Below are positions 12,297 through 22,835 of a stretch of 64,000 bases of DNA, piece by piece. The notes under the pieces are model-generated. The model was not told the DNA's origin. It made no database searches and was given only the letters and a program-made list of their open reading frames with translations. Numbering within the stretch: position 1 is the stretch's first letter; every line of letters begins with the position of its first letter. The stretch is from Ceratodon purpureus (taxonomy: Eukaryota > Streptophyta > Bryopsida > Pseudoditrichales > Ditrichaceae). The position numbers and the translations under genes are program-made. The stretch spans positions 78,907,566 to 78,971,565 of the forward strand of contig CM026426.1 in the NCBI GenBank assembly GCA_014871385.1, written 5' to 3'.

Positions 12297-12360
12297 CTTT
12301 CCTCACAGGTGGGGCTTCATCATCAGACGAGGAGGACAGAGAAATTCCGAAGCGCGCCAT
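12297..12360 (-). CDS. First coding exon of the interrupted acidic protein gene
   Basis: ATG at 12360 opens MARFGISLSSSSDDEAPPV and reaches a donor (AAAG then GTGAGG at 12296-12291). Exon phase (one base over) matches the acceptor at 12160 exactly, which is why I choose this start over the ATG-like codons inside the intron. The intron is 136 bp. Confidence 0.6.
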
Positions 12361-13850
12361 ATCTTCACATAACGATGGCGAAGCGCTACAGAGTAAACTA
12401 CTCACCAATGAAATGTGAAAACTGTCGACATACAACCCACATCTCAATTTCTACCACAAGTATACACACGTGTTACTGCAAGGACACCACATAACAAAGA
12501 CGTTGATAGAATGGAAAGCAAATGGCAAGTTTCAGTGGGTGTGTGTACGCTAGACCAATGTACTTTTTGAGTCACAGTATAGTAGTCAAAGAGTACATTA
12601 CTTTGTACTTCGTATTACCTCAGCTTAGGCATTTCAATTTGGTTTCTGGTTTGCTTTGCTTAGTTCTACATATGTGAAGTCTCTTTTGCGTTATTGAGTT
12701 ACTTAGAAAACGAAGTTAGTTGTCCAAAAAAAGTACTATTGTCAAGTACTATGGAAAAGTCACACTGTATTCAGATTTAAAAAAGTACAAATTTGGTAAG
12801 CCTCAAAGGTTCAGATCTTGTTTTCTTTTTTCTTAGAGGAGATAAGAAGAACCAGTCTTCTGGAATCCATCGTAAATTCTATAAGTACGTCACTTAATTT
12901 GCACATATCTTAGAAGTAAATGCTGGCTGCGGTTGCAACGGCTTACGAAGTACAAAATGTTAATTTTTCTTAATTGGGTCTGTAATTCTAGACGGCTGGA
13001 CATGTTTCTAGAATGGCCATCTCTCAAATTAAGCAAAAAATCATTTTTCTGTTACTTAGCCCTCGACGCCTTCCTGCGTGCTACTTGTACTAAATGTACT
13101 TAGACGTATATATTGTACTCGTAATGTGTAATAACTACTGCCTTGTTTTTTATGCCAGATCCTATTCTGCCAGGCCGCCATGTCATGAAGGCGCCGCCAC
13201 CTTGTGATTTTTTCCACGTCATCGTCTCTCTCGTTCATGTCCCGTCTTGACGCTTGCAGCACATTGTTCCTCGTTTGACTCAGTACGATGTTCCTCATAA
13301 GTTGATGTTCATGCTGCGTCAAGGTCCACGCCACACCAAGTTGTTCTAGTTCAAAGACTGATTACTTCTTATTTCACGAAGGAGGTGATTTCTGAGTTTG
13401 AATCTTCTTGTTACCATTCACTTAGTGAGATATCTGAGTCTGGATATGATGAAGAAACCCCAGTATCTAAACAAGGGAATCGTGATTTCTACCTTGGCAA
13501 GTGCAACAATGTAGATGAGTCCCCAAGGCGGTCTCTATTCATGAGTCCAGTTTCGTATTCTTATTCCACCAGCAGCTTCAAGCGATCACCGTCTGTTTTG
13601 GTCGGAAGGGTTTAAGTTGGATCTCCTACTGCTTCTTGCGAATCAGTTGCGATTAGGAAGTAGAGAGGCTGAGGCTCAACGGTGAGTTCCCGTTTTAGAC
13701 TCATGACACTGTGATTCTTCTTTGTTTCTCATGCAATACTATTGAACCGTGTTAGCTTCTCAACTCCTCAACTACGTACTCTACTTTAGTGTAACGTATC
13801 TGATCTGTGGCTTGGTTTTTGACGTGTGATTGTGTATTAGATTTACCGCA
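12361..13850. other. GTAC-rich flank, probably the left part of a DNA transposon
   Basis: No gene is established. From 12541 to 13120 the tetranucleotide GTAC occurs about 12 times, several-fold above the two or so expected from composition. The same word is dense in the intron and 3' flank of the transposase gene to the right, so this is probably the element's left subterminal region. A small plus-strand ORF (13385-13615, Ser-rich, starting MISEFESSCYHSLSEI) may be a 5' exon or noise. I found no terminal inverted repeat. Confidence 0.4.
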
Positions 13851-14648
13851 ATGGGTAACACTAATAAGAGGCAGCGATTACGACATGGTGTTAGTCGTCC
13901 GGGTCTCGCAGCTAGGCAGGCTGAGGCCCACATCCACGAAGAGCTGCAGGCAGTAGCTACAGATAGGGCCAGAGAAAGGAAGGCTCGTCAAAGAGGTAGA
14001 GATAGACAGAGACACAAGGAGACCGTAGTTTTAGCTTTGGTGCTGCCGAATGACGATGTTGAAGACAGCATGACAGTGCAGGAGTTAAACCGGATCTCCC
14101 TTCGCATAGCACAGTATGTAGTCGAGGAGTTAAGAAGTTGTCCCGATCCATCGAGTAGGAGAGATGTTATGGAGAGGGTCATGCGTCATAACACAATTTC
14201 GCCTTTGCTTCCTGTGTACTATGCTCGGCCACAGGAAGCAAAGGTCATTCATTCTTTTATTGAGAACTTCAAGAACGAGTTGCAGTTGGTGAAGGTGGCG
14301 AACTCAAACGAGCGCTTAGCAAGGAAGAGTGCCTTGTTGGATGCCGCTGTCAGTTTGGGGATTGATGGGGTGAGGCCCCTGTCACGCGTTTTGGATACAA
14401 CACAAGCAAGCATCAGTATTGCATTGAGTAGAAGGGTTTATGCCCCCAACCAAGCAGACACGGTTTGTAGTCTTTGTCTTCATCGGAAAAAGAGAGGGGG
14501 TCTGTCTAACTATGTGAAGCAGTGCATAGAGGCCTGGTGGAATGGTCAGACTAAGGTATCGCCAAACAAGAAGGACATTGTGCGGAACAGAGTAGGTCGC
14601 AAAGACTGGAACGAGCCGCATCCAACACATTATCTCTGTGAGAATCAG
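13851..14648 (+). pseudogene. DYAENY-type transposase, exon 1
   Basis: ATG 13851 starts a very basic N-terminus (NKRQRLRHG ... RARERKARQRGRDRQRHKE), a likely DNA-binding or nuclear-import tail. It continues through a helical region (TVQELNRISLRIAQYVVEEL) and a Cys-containing segment (TVCSLCLHRKKRG) to LCENQ and a strong donor CAG/GTAAGT at 14649. The exon is open throughout. Function follows from exon 2. Confidence 0.6.
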
Positions 14649-15480
14649 GTAAGTTGTAAGACTCCAAAAAATATTCATTTTTTTGGCAGAGCTGAATGCT
14701 TAGTCCTTGTGCTTTTGAGCTCCTGTTGAACAAAGAAGGTAGTAAAAAAATGGAGAGTACTCGACATGAGTTGCCTCGTAACTACTGTACTGCGTTTTCT
14801 ATCTAGTCTGTAGTCTTACATACATAATGTTGGAAAAAAAAGTCCTTAGATAACTTCGGTCTATAGAGTAGCTGGGAGGTGTACTCTTTGTAAATTTAGC
14901 TTGTCATGTGGTCTCTCTTGAGCGAAATATCACTTGTACTTATCGTATTCATTGATTCCTCTAAAGGTCTTGTACTACTAACCACTAGGAATGAGGAGTA
15001 CAAAAGTGGTTCTAAATGTGTTCCTACTACTGTGTGATATCAAGTCGATTGTCTCTTTGTACATAAAACTACTTAGTGTTGTATCAGTAGGAATTTAAAG
15101 TTATAGATGTACATTAGAAGTTCCTTCAATGTACTTATTGTATAAAGAATATACTAGAGCATGTACGTTGTTACCTTAATTTAGCATTCACAATTGGGAC
15201 TAATCAATTTCCATGTACAAGTTTGAGCGTTTAGTACTTTGAGTATTTTAGCGACCGACGGTAGTGCTAAAACCCTACCATATCCCCGAAGTTGGTTCTC
15301 CACAAAGTACTTATAGCAGTGTGAATTGTACACAATGGTTCTAAATGTATGTGTCAATGCGTTTTTGTACTCAGTGGTAGTAGTTTGTTACATTCAGTAC
15401 AATTATGTACCATTCTGTCCATATGGACTTAGGCCTGGGAGACCTTTTGTACCTGATGGATTCGCGTATGTGTTTTGCAA
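14649..15480 (+). other. GTAC-rich intron of the transposase gene with a damaged acceptor
   Basis: An 832-bp intron bounded by GTAAGT on the left. At the right the phase-0 continuation (PTFFLRFKEVHPEC) begins at 15481 directly after TTTTGCAA, where a normal acceptor would read TTTTGCAG. A G-to-A change of the AG is the simplest reading. About 18 GTAC words lie between 14757 and 15454 against about two to three expected. Confidence 0.5.
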
Positions 15481-17386
15481 CCCACATTCTTCTTACGATT
15501 CAAAGAAGTCCATCCAGAATGCCGTGTGCGGCAGAGAGCTTTTGAGAGGTTGAAGCTGTGGTGGGTGCAAAAACTAAAGGAGAGGAACACATGTTGTTGT
15601 ATATATCATGTCGAGATGGACGTGATGAAGGTTGGATTAAGCAACCTCAGAGAGAAGTCTCGAGGACTGCATGCACAAATGACCTGTGTTTGTGACTGTC
15701 AAGTGTGCGCAGGCAATGTAGAGGGGAGTTGTCATGCACGTGAGAATGTTTTCAAGCGAACAACCTTGATGTGGAAGTCATGTGTGTGTCCAAAAGGGGA
15801 GTACGATGTGTGGCATAGACTGGAGTGCCTTATAAGCAACTGTCCTCATTGCGGTTTCCATCTTTTTCCTATCTGTCCTCTAGAGTTGTCTACTTCTAAC
15901 ACGGCCCTTGTGAAATGGAAGTGCTTTGAGAACTACCAGGTGGGAGTGGATGCACAAACTGGAAAGGTGAAGAAACGGTTGCGCGAGGCTTTCAGAGAGA
16001 CACGTGCCCACGAATTCCTTTCGTACATGGAGAAAATCGTGACCACCTTCATCACCCACAACTTCAAAGCACGATGGCAAGATGAGCAGTGCCAACTGAT
16101 GATGAAAAACGTGCCCAAGGGAGTTGTCATATTGCATATTGACTATGCGGAGAACTATACATTTGTTATCCAGAACGAGGTCCAGAGCTTGTAATACCTC
16201 AGTACGAGTGTGACCATCTTGGTGCACATCACGATGTGGAAGGAAGGCGAGCAGACCATGAAACAAACTCATTTCTACATATCCGACGACAAGGCGCACA
16301 ATTCAGCGTTAGTGCAACATTGTTTGCTATTGCATTGGGATTGGCTAAGAGATTCGGGGTTGGCTCCAGAGGAGCATTGGGTGTACAGTGACGGATGCGG
16401 TGCCCAATTCAAGTGTGCAACAGCTATGTATTTCGCTGCTCGGTACCCTGCGCTCACCGATGGCTGCAAGATGCGTTGGAATTACTTTGAATCGGCTCAT
16501 GGGAAGGGAGAATGGGATGGGGCAGGGGCTATGGTGAAGAGGGCGCTTGCTGCTGAACAAATTGAGAATCCCTTGAGGCCCTTACAAAATGCAGCTCAAG
16601 TTGTGGAGTTTTTGGAGGAGAAATATACAGAGCCTGTTCCCAGCTCATATGCACAAACCAGAATTGCTCCTCTCTCGAGTATTCTGGTTGATTGGAGATA
16701 CAGAATGTGATCATGCTGACAAGAGTGTGAAGTGTAACACTTTGCCAGGCTCGAAGAGTCTCTACTCAATCATGGGATTTTCTATGACTGATCCTACCAT
16801 GCTTAGAACTCGTGAGTTGTCTTGCTTCTGTAATCCCTGCATAGATGGTCATTGGACTGAGTGTGAGAACTTGTCGCATGTGCAGGAGTGGCAGGTCCAA
16901 AGGCTCCGACCATTCAGTGCAAGTGCCATAGCTCAACAAATTGAAGAAATTGACGAGGAAGCAAACTGGGTGTATGACGGCGTTTCGAAGGAGGTGAGAG
17001 ACTTGGTGGACATTGGTGACAACTTCATGATTCCAGCGGAAGAAGACAACGAAGACGGGGTGGAGTTCTACATTCTAGAGTGTCAAGCTAAAAAGTTCGT
17101 CTTAACAGAACCCATGACTTGCCCATAGAGGGGCGTATTCAGGGCCGAAGACATTGTGATCAGGGCAAAATACTACAAGAAGTATGGTGGTGGAGAGAAG
17201 ACATATGTATTGTGTGACAAAGCAGTTGATGCCCACGTTGATGCCCATCCGGTTAGAGCTTGCAAATTTCTGATGGTTCTTGCTCCACACAGGGTAAAGG
17301 GTACTCCTGTATACAAGATGTCAAGTAAAACACAAAGGATATGTAAAGATGCTTTGCGAGAGTGGTGGGCGTTCAATGCACATTAA
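15481..17386 (+). pseudogene. DYAENY-type DDE transposase-like protein, exon 2 (two stops, one frameshift)
   Basis: A Cys/His-rich region (CCCIYHVEMDVM; CVCDCQVCAG; CVCPKGEYDVWHRLECLISNCPHC) precedes an RNase-H-like block: ILHIDYAENYTFVIQNEVQS (16135-16190), HFYISDDKAHNSALVQ, YSDGCGAQFKCATAMYF (SDG at 16387) and AHGKGEWDGAGAMVKR (16496-16535). DYAE and SDG supply two plausible catalytic aspartates. Similar DFAENY-type proteins occur as uncharacterised transposase-like ORFs in other eukaryotes; I cannot name the superfamily. Breaks: TAA at 16192-16194 and TAG at 17126-17128, both in frame with good coding beyond, and a one-base shift near 16705. The C-terminal frame ends at 17386 (WWAFNAH). 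The gene is therefore a relic; it sits in GTAC-rich flanks that probably belong to the same element. Confidence 0.6.
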
Positions 17387-18356
17387 GTACAAGTTGGTCC
17401 ATCCGTACTCTGATTTCAAGATAGTTTCTCAATTGACGTTGGTTTTAGAAGTAGTGGTCCCGTGATGATACAAGTCAAACAAATGCTTGGGTATTTGTCT
17501 GACTGAAAGTGAACTCTAGAGATGTCCCGCTATCCAAGTGCTCCCCCTTTTTTTTGCTTCAGTCATCTATTGTCTGGCATAGTAGTCTGTGATTAAAAGA
17601 ACTTGCAATCCCTTTTTTTTCATTTTATTCTTTCTAATCTTCTTTTTTAAATTTCATTTTGTACCTTCTAATGTCACTCTCTTTTGAGTCCGTACCTTTT
17701 CGCTGTGCCTTTTTTTTTTTTCATTTTGAGTCAGGCTGGACGATCATAGTTCTACATTTTGCTAGATATTAGGTACTGTAGTTATTTTCCTTTTTTTTTT
17801 GCCCTTTTACAGGGAGCACTAGATAGCGGTACCTGAAGAGCTCATAACTCAGGATAGCAGTGATATGCGGAATGTAGGAATTCGGAGCTATCAGACCTTG
17901 GTGAGAGGTTTGTTTCTCATTTGGGGTTCGTTTTAGATGTATTGGTTGGTGTTTCGACAAGTAGTAAGAGTACTCAAACAATACCATCGAAAGTACTTTT
18001 AGGATTTGAAATATTGATTCGCTACCTCGAATAATTGCTTGAGTTTATAAACTCAATTTAAATTCTTCTCTATTTTATTGGAGTGTGTAATGTTTGTTGT
18101 AGATGAATGCTACTTGCTTAAGTGCTCAACATTTTGCAGCTGGCCTATTTGTAAGTACAATACATCCAAAACATGTGCAAAGACAAAGTCTACAGCCCTA
18201 CAAACAATAGAAAAGCTGACTGTCACTTGAATTACATCCCGTCTGTACGTACATTAAAGGCAGCCGCATGAAAAATACGAAAAATACTAAAAATACTAGA
18301 ATGTGCAAATGTGTGCATACTTCAGAAAATGATAAAGTTCAAGCATAATGCCGAAG
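17387..18356. other. gene-free, T-rich and GTAC-rich flank
   Basis: No gene seen. Contains homopyrimidine runs (17549-17730) and about a dozen GTAC words up to 18250, so it is probably the right subterminal part of the DYAENY element. No inverted match to the 12.5-kb side was found by eye. Confidence 0.35.
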
Positions 18357-18612
18357 TCATCTACTCCTACGCGGTGTGCGGGGGGGCTTTCGGACTGCAA
18401 GTGGTACTGTACCGTCTCCACACTTAGCACTTTTGCATTTACAAGTAAATTTAGACAAATTTGGATCTTCTTTAAAAAAATCTGTACCATAATCCCATGT
18501 AAGTTCCTCTCCAGGATATATAATTCGACTAGCAAAGAATGCCACATGGTAATACCGGCGATCAACACTCTCTATTGACACTGGAATGTCCACTAAGTTA
18601 GAATCTTCACAC
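18357..18612 (-). pseudogene. SUVR-like histone H3K9 methyltransferase, last exon (SET end and post-SET)
   Basis: Acceptor CTACAG precedes 18612. The exon completes the NHRC motif and reads SNLVDIPVSIES, YYHVAFFASR and EELTWDYGTDF, the conserved C-terminal half of SET that forms the cofactor and lysine channel. The post-SET cysteines follow (CKCKSAKC). It ends with TGA at 18357-18359 after an Arg-rich tail. The exon itself is intact. Confidence 0.85.
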
Positions 18613-18719
18613 CTGTAGGACAAACGTAAGGCCCACACCTAAGGCCCACGGTCAGGTCACATTGAATTGGACACAAGGAAGGGGAGGCCGATGTAGAGAA
18701 AATGGAATCAGACTCTAAC

Positions 18720-19428
18720 CTGTGGTTCAAAAATCTGGCAACATTTCCAAATTGAGCACTGTCCAAGCACAATGCATTGTTGTTGTCCGAATTCCGCTCT
18801 GTGGCCCAATCAGCATCGAGTTGCAAGCTATAAGACTGACCTCCAAATTTCTAAACATTTGCTCAGCATTAGTTAAAATCTCTCCCATCAACTCAAAAAC
18901 AAACGCACCTCTAGGTATATGCTCACATGTCCGAATCCCCCATCCCGTAAGGGCTGTACAAAAAACCTCTACTCGATACTTCATCCCCTACTGAACAACA
19001 CGATTCCCACAATCACCACCACACCTACACTTAACATTGCACTCCTTAACAAATGGGCGAGGCACATGACCCTCACAAACTTCATTTCCATTTAGACACA
19101 GTGAACCCTTCATACAGTAGTTAGCATCGCAGGTGTTGAACCAATCAAGAGCCATGCCCTGTAGAAGTCCTCCATCGCTGTAGCCGACTCGACCTAGGGA
19201 CTGCTCTTGGCATGCACACGTACCACTCCCACGGAGACATTCCGAGGAACACAAGCACTAGTCCCCGGGGCGGAAACTCTCTAGGGTGGTAGGTACCCGG
19301 GCCTGGTCATAGACCACACTAGAGTTCACATACTGAAAATAACGCATAGCAATATCAGACTGACCAACAAGGATAGGCACCCTCTCAAGCCCATTAGACA
19401 GATCTTCAGGATCATACCAACTATCGGC
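18720..19428 (-). pseudogene. SUVR-like histone H3K9 methyltransferase, pre-SET and first half of SET (two stops, one frameshift)
   Basis: The enzyme class methylates histone H3 lysine 9 with S-adenosylmethionine in heterochromatin. From acceptor CAACCAG (before 19428) the frame reads the pre-SET entry (DLSNGLERVPILVG, then FQYVNSS), the Cys-rich zinc cluster (CSSECLRGSGTCACQ, then FVKECNVKCRCGGDCGNRVVQ) and SET (GWGIRTCEHIPRGAFVFELM, GEILTNAEQ, then LDADWATERN, ALCLDSAQFGNVARFLNHR), ending at donor GTTAGAG. This order matches the SUVR1/2/4-like subgroup of plants. Lesions: TAG at 19255-19257, TAG at 18985-18987 exactly where the family has Arg in VVQRG, and a one-base shift between EQMFRN and the LDADW block near 18835. 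Upstream exons (for example the N-terminal WIYLD-type region) were not identified. A functional enzyme from this copy is unlikely unless the assembly is wrong at these sites. Confidence 0.85.
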
Positions 19429-19836
19429 CTGGTTGAATCACATCCCACCAGACCACCTTCCTAAGTCATGATGCAAAAAAAACAAAGTGCAAGAAAATAT
19501 CCAACATCGGAGCAACCAACTACCTATTGCATAGTTATTCAAGATCCTGAAAACATCAAATAATTCATCAAGGAACAAATTTAGTAAAAAAAACATCAAC
19601 GCCAATGGATAAACAGAGAATATCAGCCGTGAACAGTTCTCGTCAGAGGGGCCTCATAGATGAGGTATGACACATGGAAGTACCTGCAATGCCAATTTAT
19701 CCAAGCATACTAGTGCAGGTAAACTGCTTGATAGCAAAAACCAAAAAAAACAAAAATAATGAACTGTAACGATAGTCCACACTCTGACCCTCATTCTATG
19801 TGGCACCTCTCCGTCTCTTTAGTAAGAGAGCGCCAC
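19429..19836. other. intergenic or 5' intron of the SUVR-like gene
   Basis: No confident exon. A minus-strand stretch near 19640-19690 follows a GCAG acceptor-like site and reads YFHVSYLIYEAPL before a stop, which may be an upstream exon remnant. Confidence 0.25.
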
Positions 19837-20550
19837 CTACCTTATCACCCTTGACCTTTTCCCCCGGTTTAGTCTTAACCTTGGTCGAAGAAGGAGATTC
19901 TTCTGATGCTGGCTGGGCCTCCTTTGCAGTGCGTGTTCTGGTCTGCACTTGTCCCTCTGCAACGATTGGGTTGAGCTGCCCCCTCCTCCGGCAATCTCTG
20001 TAAGCTCCTTATAGGTCGTCTTCTCAGCCGAGTAGATGTTTTCTGGTGCAGTAAGATCCCCTGGTGTTGTGTCATCGGACACGCTTGGACCGCGCGCCCT
20101 CTTTGCCCTTAGCTTGAAAGGAGACCTAGGACTCTCCAGTGCTGATTTTGTCTCCTTCGATGCGGGAGGCTCTCCTTCTTTTGCTGCTGCGAGCTCCACT
20201 TCTTTTTACTCTGGCTCTTCTTGCTTTGCTACGGGAGATCCTCCCTTCGTGGCTGGCTCCCCTTCCTTCCCGCATGGCTCTCCTCCTTTCACAGTCGGCT
20301 GCGCTCCCTTGGCCGCGGGCTCCCCTTCCTTCCCCCCCTTTGCTTTGCGTCCTGGCAAGCATTGGGATCCTGGTTTCGCTGGGATGCTCTTTAGAGCCTG
20401 CGGTGATGACTTCCTCTCCTTGCCCTTCTCCCCCTCTTCTACCTGCAACTTCCCCTCCTCACGCTTCTCATTATCCCTCTGGTAGGCTGGACTATGGCCC
20501 GCTCCCGAGGCCTCAATCACTAAATCCAGTAGGTTGCCTTCCCCTACCAA
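19837..20550 (-). pseudogene. KEGEP-repeat low-complexity protein, one in-frame stop
   Basis: The minus-strand frame contains imperfect repeats of the type GKEGEPAxKGGxP between 20350 and 20210, then TAA at 20206-20208, then the same frame continues with KEVELAAAKEGEPPASKE and a basic segment (KLRAKRARGPS). A pro-rich, Lys/Glu repeat protein of no recognised family. Base composition is GC-rich compared with neighbours. It could be a disordered region of a transposon accessory protein; it lies next to, but is not clearly part of, the SUVR-like gene. Confidence 0.3.
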
Positions 20551-20694
20551 GAAACACCTGGTTACTTCCGCTGAGGTGCTGCCCCCTCCACCCGCATTCG
20601 TGCTGCCAAATCCTCCCGCTAGGGTGCTTCCCCCTCCTCCCCCTGGCCAGATTGGTCGACAAGGGAATGTGAGGGATACAGGAAGGCAACGACT

Positions 20695-21078
20695 TTGATG
20701 GCAAAGGAAGCGCGGTCTCTTGAGAGGCGAGAAAGAAGTGAAGTGAAGCCGGTTGAGGGAGTGGTGATGGAGGCCTTGACGGGTGGCAATCCTTTGAAGG
20801 GATCAGAACCCGATTTGGAGTCTGGAGAAGATTCTTCGGAGGATGAAGAAGAGATAAAGATGTCAAGAGACCATTCCAGCTCTGGCACGACAATTTCAGG
20901 TACCAACGACAAGGACGACGTAGATTCTGAGGAGGCAACGGGGGATGGTGAGGATGGAGGTTGTGACGACGGTGATCAAACTGAGCAACCCGTCTTGGTA
21001 GCCAGCCCAGCCCAGCCTAGAGACACTCTCACGGCACCATCTCCACTGGATGGCATTGTGTGTTTCAGGGTTGTCTAG
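20695..21078 (+). CDS. Acidic low-complexity ORF fragment
   Basis: A plus-strand frame rich in Asp/Glu/Ser (LESGEDSSEDEEEIKMS, then TNDKDDVDSEEATGDGEDGG). It resembles in composition the acidic C-terminal tail of the MULE accessory protein (38411-39622), but I cannot show homology. It ends at the junction with the LINE fragment, so it may be truncated by that element. Coding status is uncertain. Confidence 0.25.
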   Translation: MMAKEARSLERRERSEVKPVEGVVMEALTGGNPLKGSEPDLESGEDSSEDEEEIKMSRDHSSSGTTISGTNDKDDVDSEEATGDGEDGGCDDGDQTEQPVLVASPAQPRDTLTAPSPLDGIVCFRVV

Positions 21079-21899
21079 ACCGGCGGTGCAGCGTTTCCTA
21101 GGTTTTTAAGGTAGAAGTCGTAGGTTTCTTGATCAAAGTATGTGTGTAGAGGGATTTCCGGTTCACCGCGTTGGTCAATTGTGAATCCTTCTAGGTTGTG
21201 CCATGGGTATTGTCTGACACTGCATGTGCAGTGTGGTTGATGAATATTTTGATAGTGGCATGTAGGAACTGTTGGGCGGTTACTGATAGATTGTTGAATG
21301 TGTATTTCTTGTGCAATATCTTTAGGGCTGGTTAGAATATTATTTTGTCTATCAATGATGGACTCTAGAGGTGAAGTTTCAGAATTTTTAAAGACTTTTC
21401 TATTTATTTTCTTGGGGCTTTTGTCATACATTTGGCGGTATTTAGTATATTTTGTTGTAATTTTTCTAGCTTCTTTGTTGGCAGTTTTTCCTATAGCGGC
21501 TATGACGTCTATCCATTCGTTTGGTATAGTATCTATTATTGGAGGGTGAGGAATTTGTACATTTTGGTGATTATGTATTTCATTCATGATAGGGTGTGTT
21601 TGCCATTGTGGGTTGTGTTTTGCGATGTATATAGTTTTTCTGATGAGATGGTATGTAGCAAGGTGTTTTTTCCATTGTTTGGCAAGTTTTCGGGGTAAAA
21701 AACCACCTTGTTGTGCAGTTCTATTAGTTAGATTTGGTAGTGGGGGGGCTTTACAAGTGTTTTCAATAGTTTCTGAGATTTTGTTTATAATTTCATCTAG
21801 AGATGTACAGGCTGTTTCCCATTGATCTTGTGTGAGGTGGTCGTGATTTTCTAATAATAAAGTTAATTCATTTATTTTTATGGAGTTTCTTTCAAAGAA
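21075..21899 (-). pseudogene. LINE linker between endonuclease and missing reverse transcriptase
   Basis: Same frame as the endonuclease after the TAA at 21900. Helical, charged sequence (NELTLLLENHDHLTQDQWE; LPRKLAKQWKKHLATYHLIR; NKEARKITTKYTKYRQMYD) typical of the region between EN and RT in LINEs. Ends with a TAG at 21075-21077 before any RT motif. Confidence 0.6.
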
Positions 21900-21902
21900 T
21901 TA

Positions 21903-22835
21903 TATGTTAAATTTTTCTAAATTTTCTTCTGGAATCGGATTAAGTATTCTGATTTCAGTGGTAGTTACTGGCGGTGGGGGCCTAGCTAGTAATGTGTTTT
22001 GTGGGATATGTAAGGTAACTGGATAGTGGTCTGAGTTTAGATTCATATTTATATTTGTGGCGGAAGTAAATCTGTTGTTATCTGTTGAGTTTATGTAGAA
22101 GCCATCTATAAGGCTAGTTGATGTATAATTATAGCCGCCTTGTCTAGAGAAGTTAATGTTTGTTGTAATGTATTCGAAGTTAAGAGATGTGGTTAAGTTT
22201 TTCCACTGGATGTCTTCATCTTGTGGTGGTGTGTTATTGTTGTGATTTTGTCTTCCAATTAGTGCGATGTCACGGTTGAAATCGCCACATAAGATATATG
22301 TGTGGTTCGGATGTGCAGTAATTTGGTTAGTAATGGTAGTTTTGAAGTGGAGAATGAGACGTATATCTTCCAGATGTGTAGGCATGTACATGTGGATAAT
22401 TAGCCAAGGTGTAAGTGGATGATTGTTTATTTTTATTATTTGTAGATATGGGGATATATTTCTTGGTGCGGGAACTTTATTAATGTTACCGAGGAATGCA
22501 TATTTGTTGTGAATAAGTGTGAGTAATCCTCCCCTTCCGGGTGTGTAGGGCATTCTTTGTTGTATGCATCTCGTTAGGGCATGAGTGTTGTTGAAGATGA
22601 GTTTGTATTCAGGGAATAGATTTAGTATGTATTTTGTAGATTTTGTTGCTGTAAGTTTTGTTTCTTGAATATTTATAATTGCTGTATTTCCAATGGAGTT
22701 GTTTATGAGACTTTGTAGATTTGGTAAGGCTGTGTTAAGTGATGATGCATTCCAAGTGATTATGTTAGTTTCTAGGTTTGTAGTAGGATTTATTCTTGGT
22801 ACTGGTGTGGGGATGTTTGGAAGTGGGGGTGGATG
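21903..22835 (-). pseudogene. APE-type endonuclease domain of the LINE
   Basis: Begins right after the ORF1 stop in the same frame. Motifs in order: NIITWNASSL (start of the fold), NIQETKLTA (the metal-binding Glu, near 22670), HMYMPTH, LCGDFNRD (catalytic Asp/Asn, about 22265-22292) and NSDHYPVTLH (terminal Asp-His, about 22025). This nuclease nicks target DNA to prime reverse transcription. All key residues are present; the absence of RT makes the copy inactive. Confidence 0.85.

Noticed and set aside
18348..18578. plus-strand ORF over the SET exon
   Set aside because: Antisense shadow of the post-SET region.
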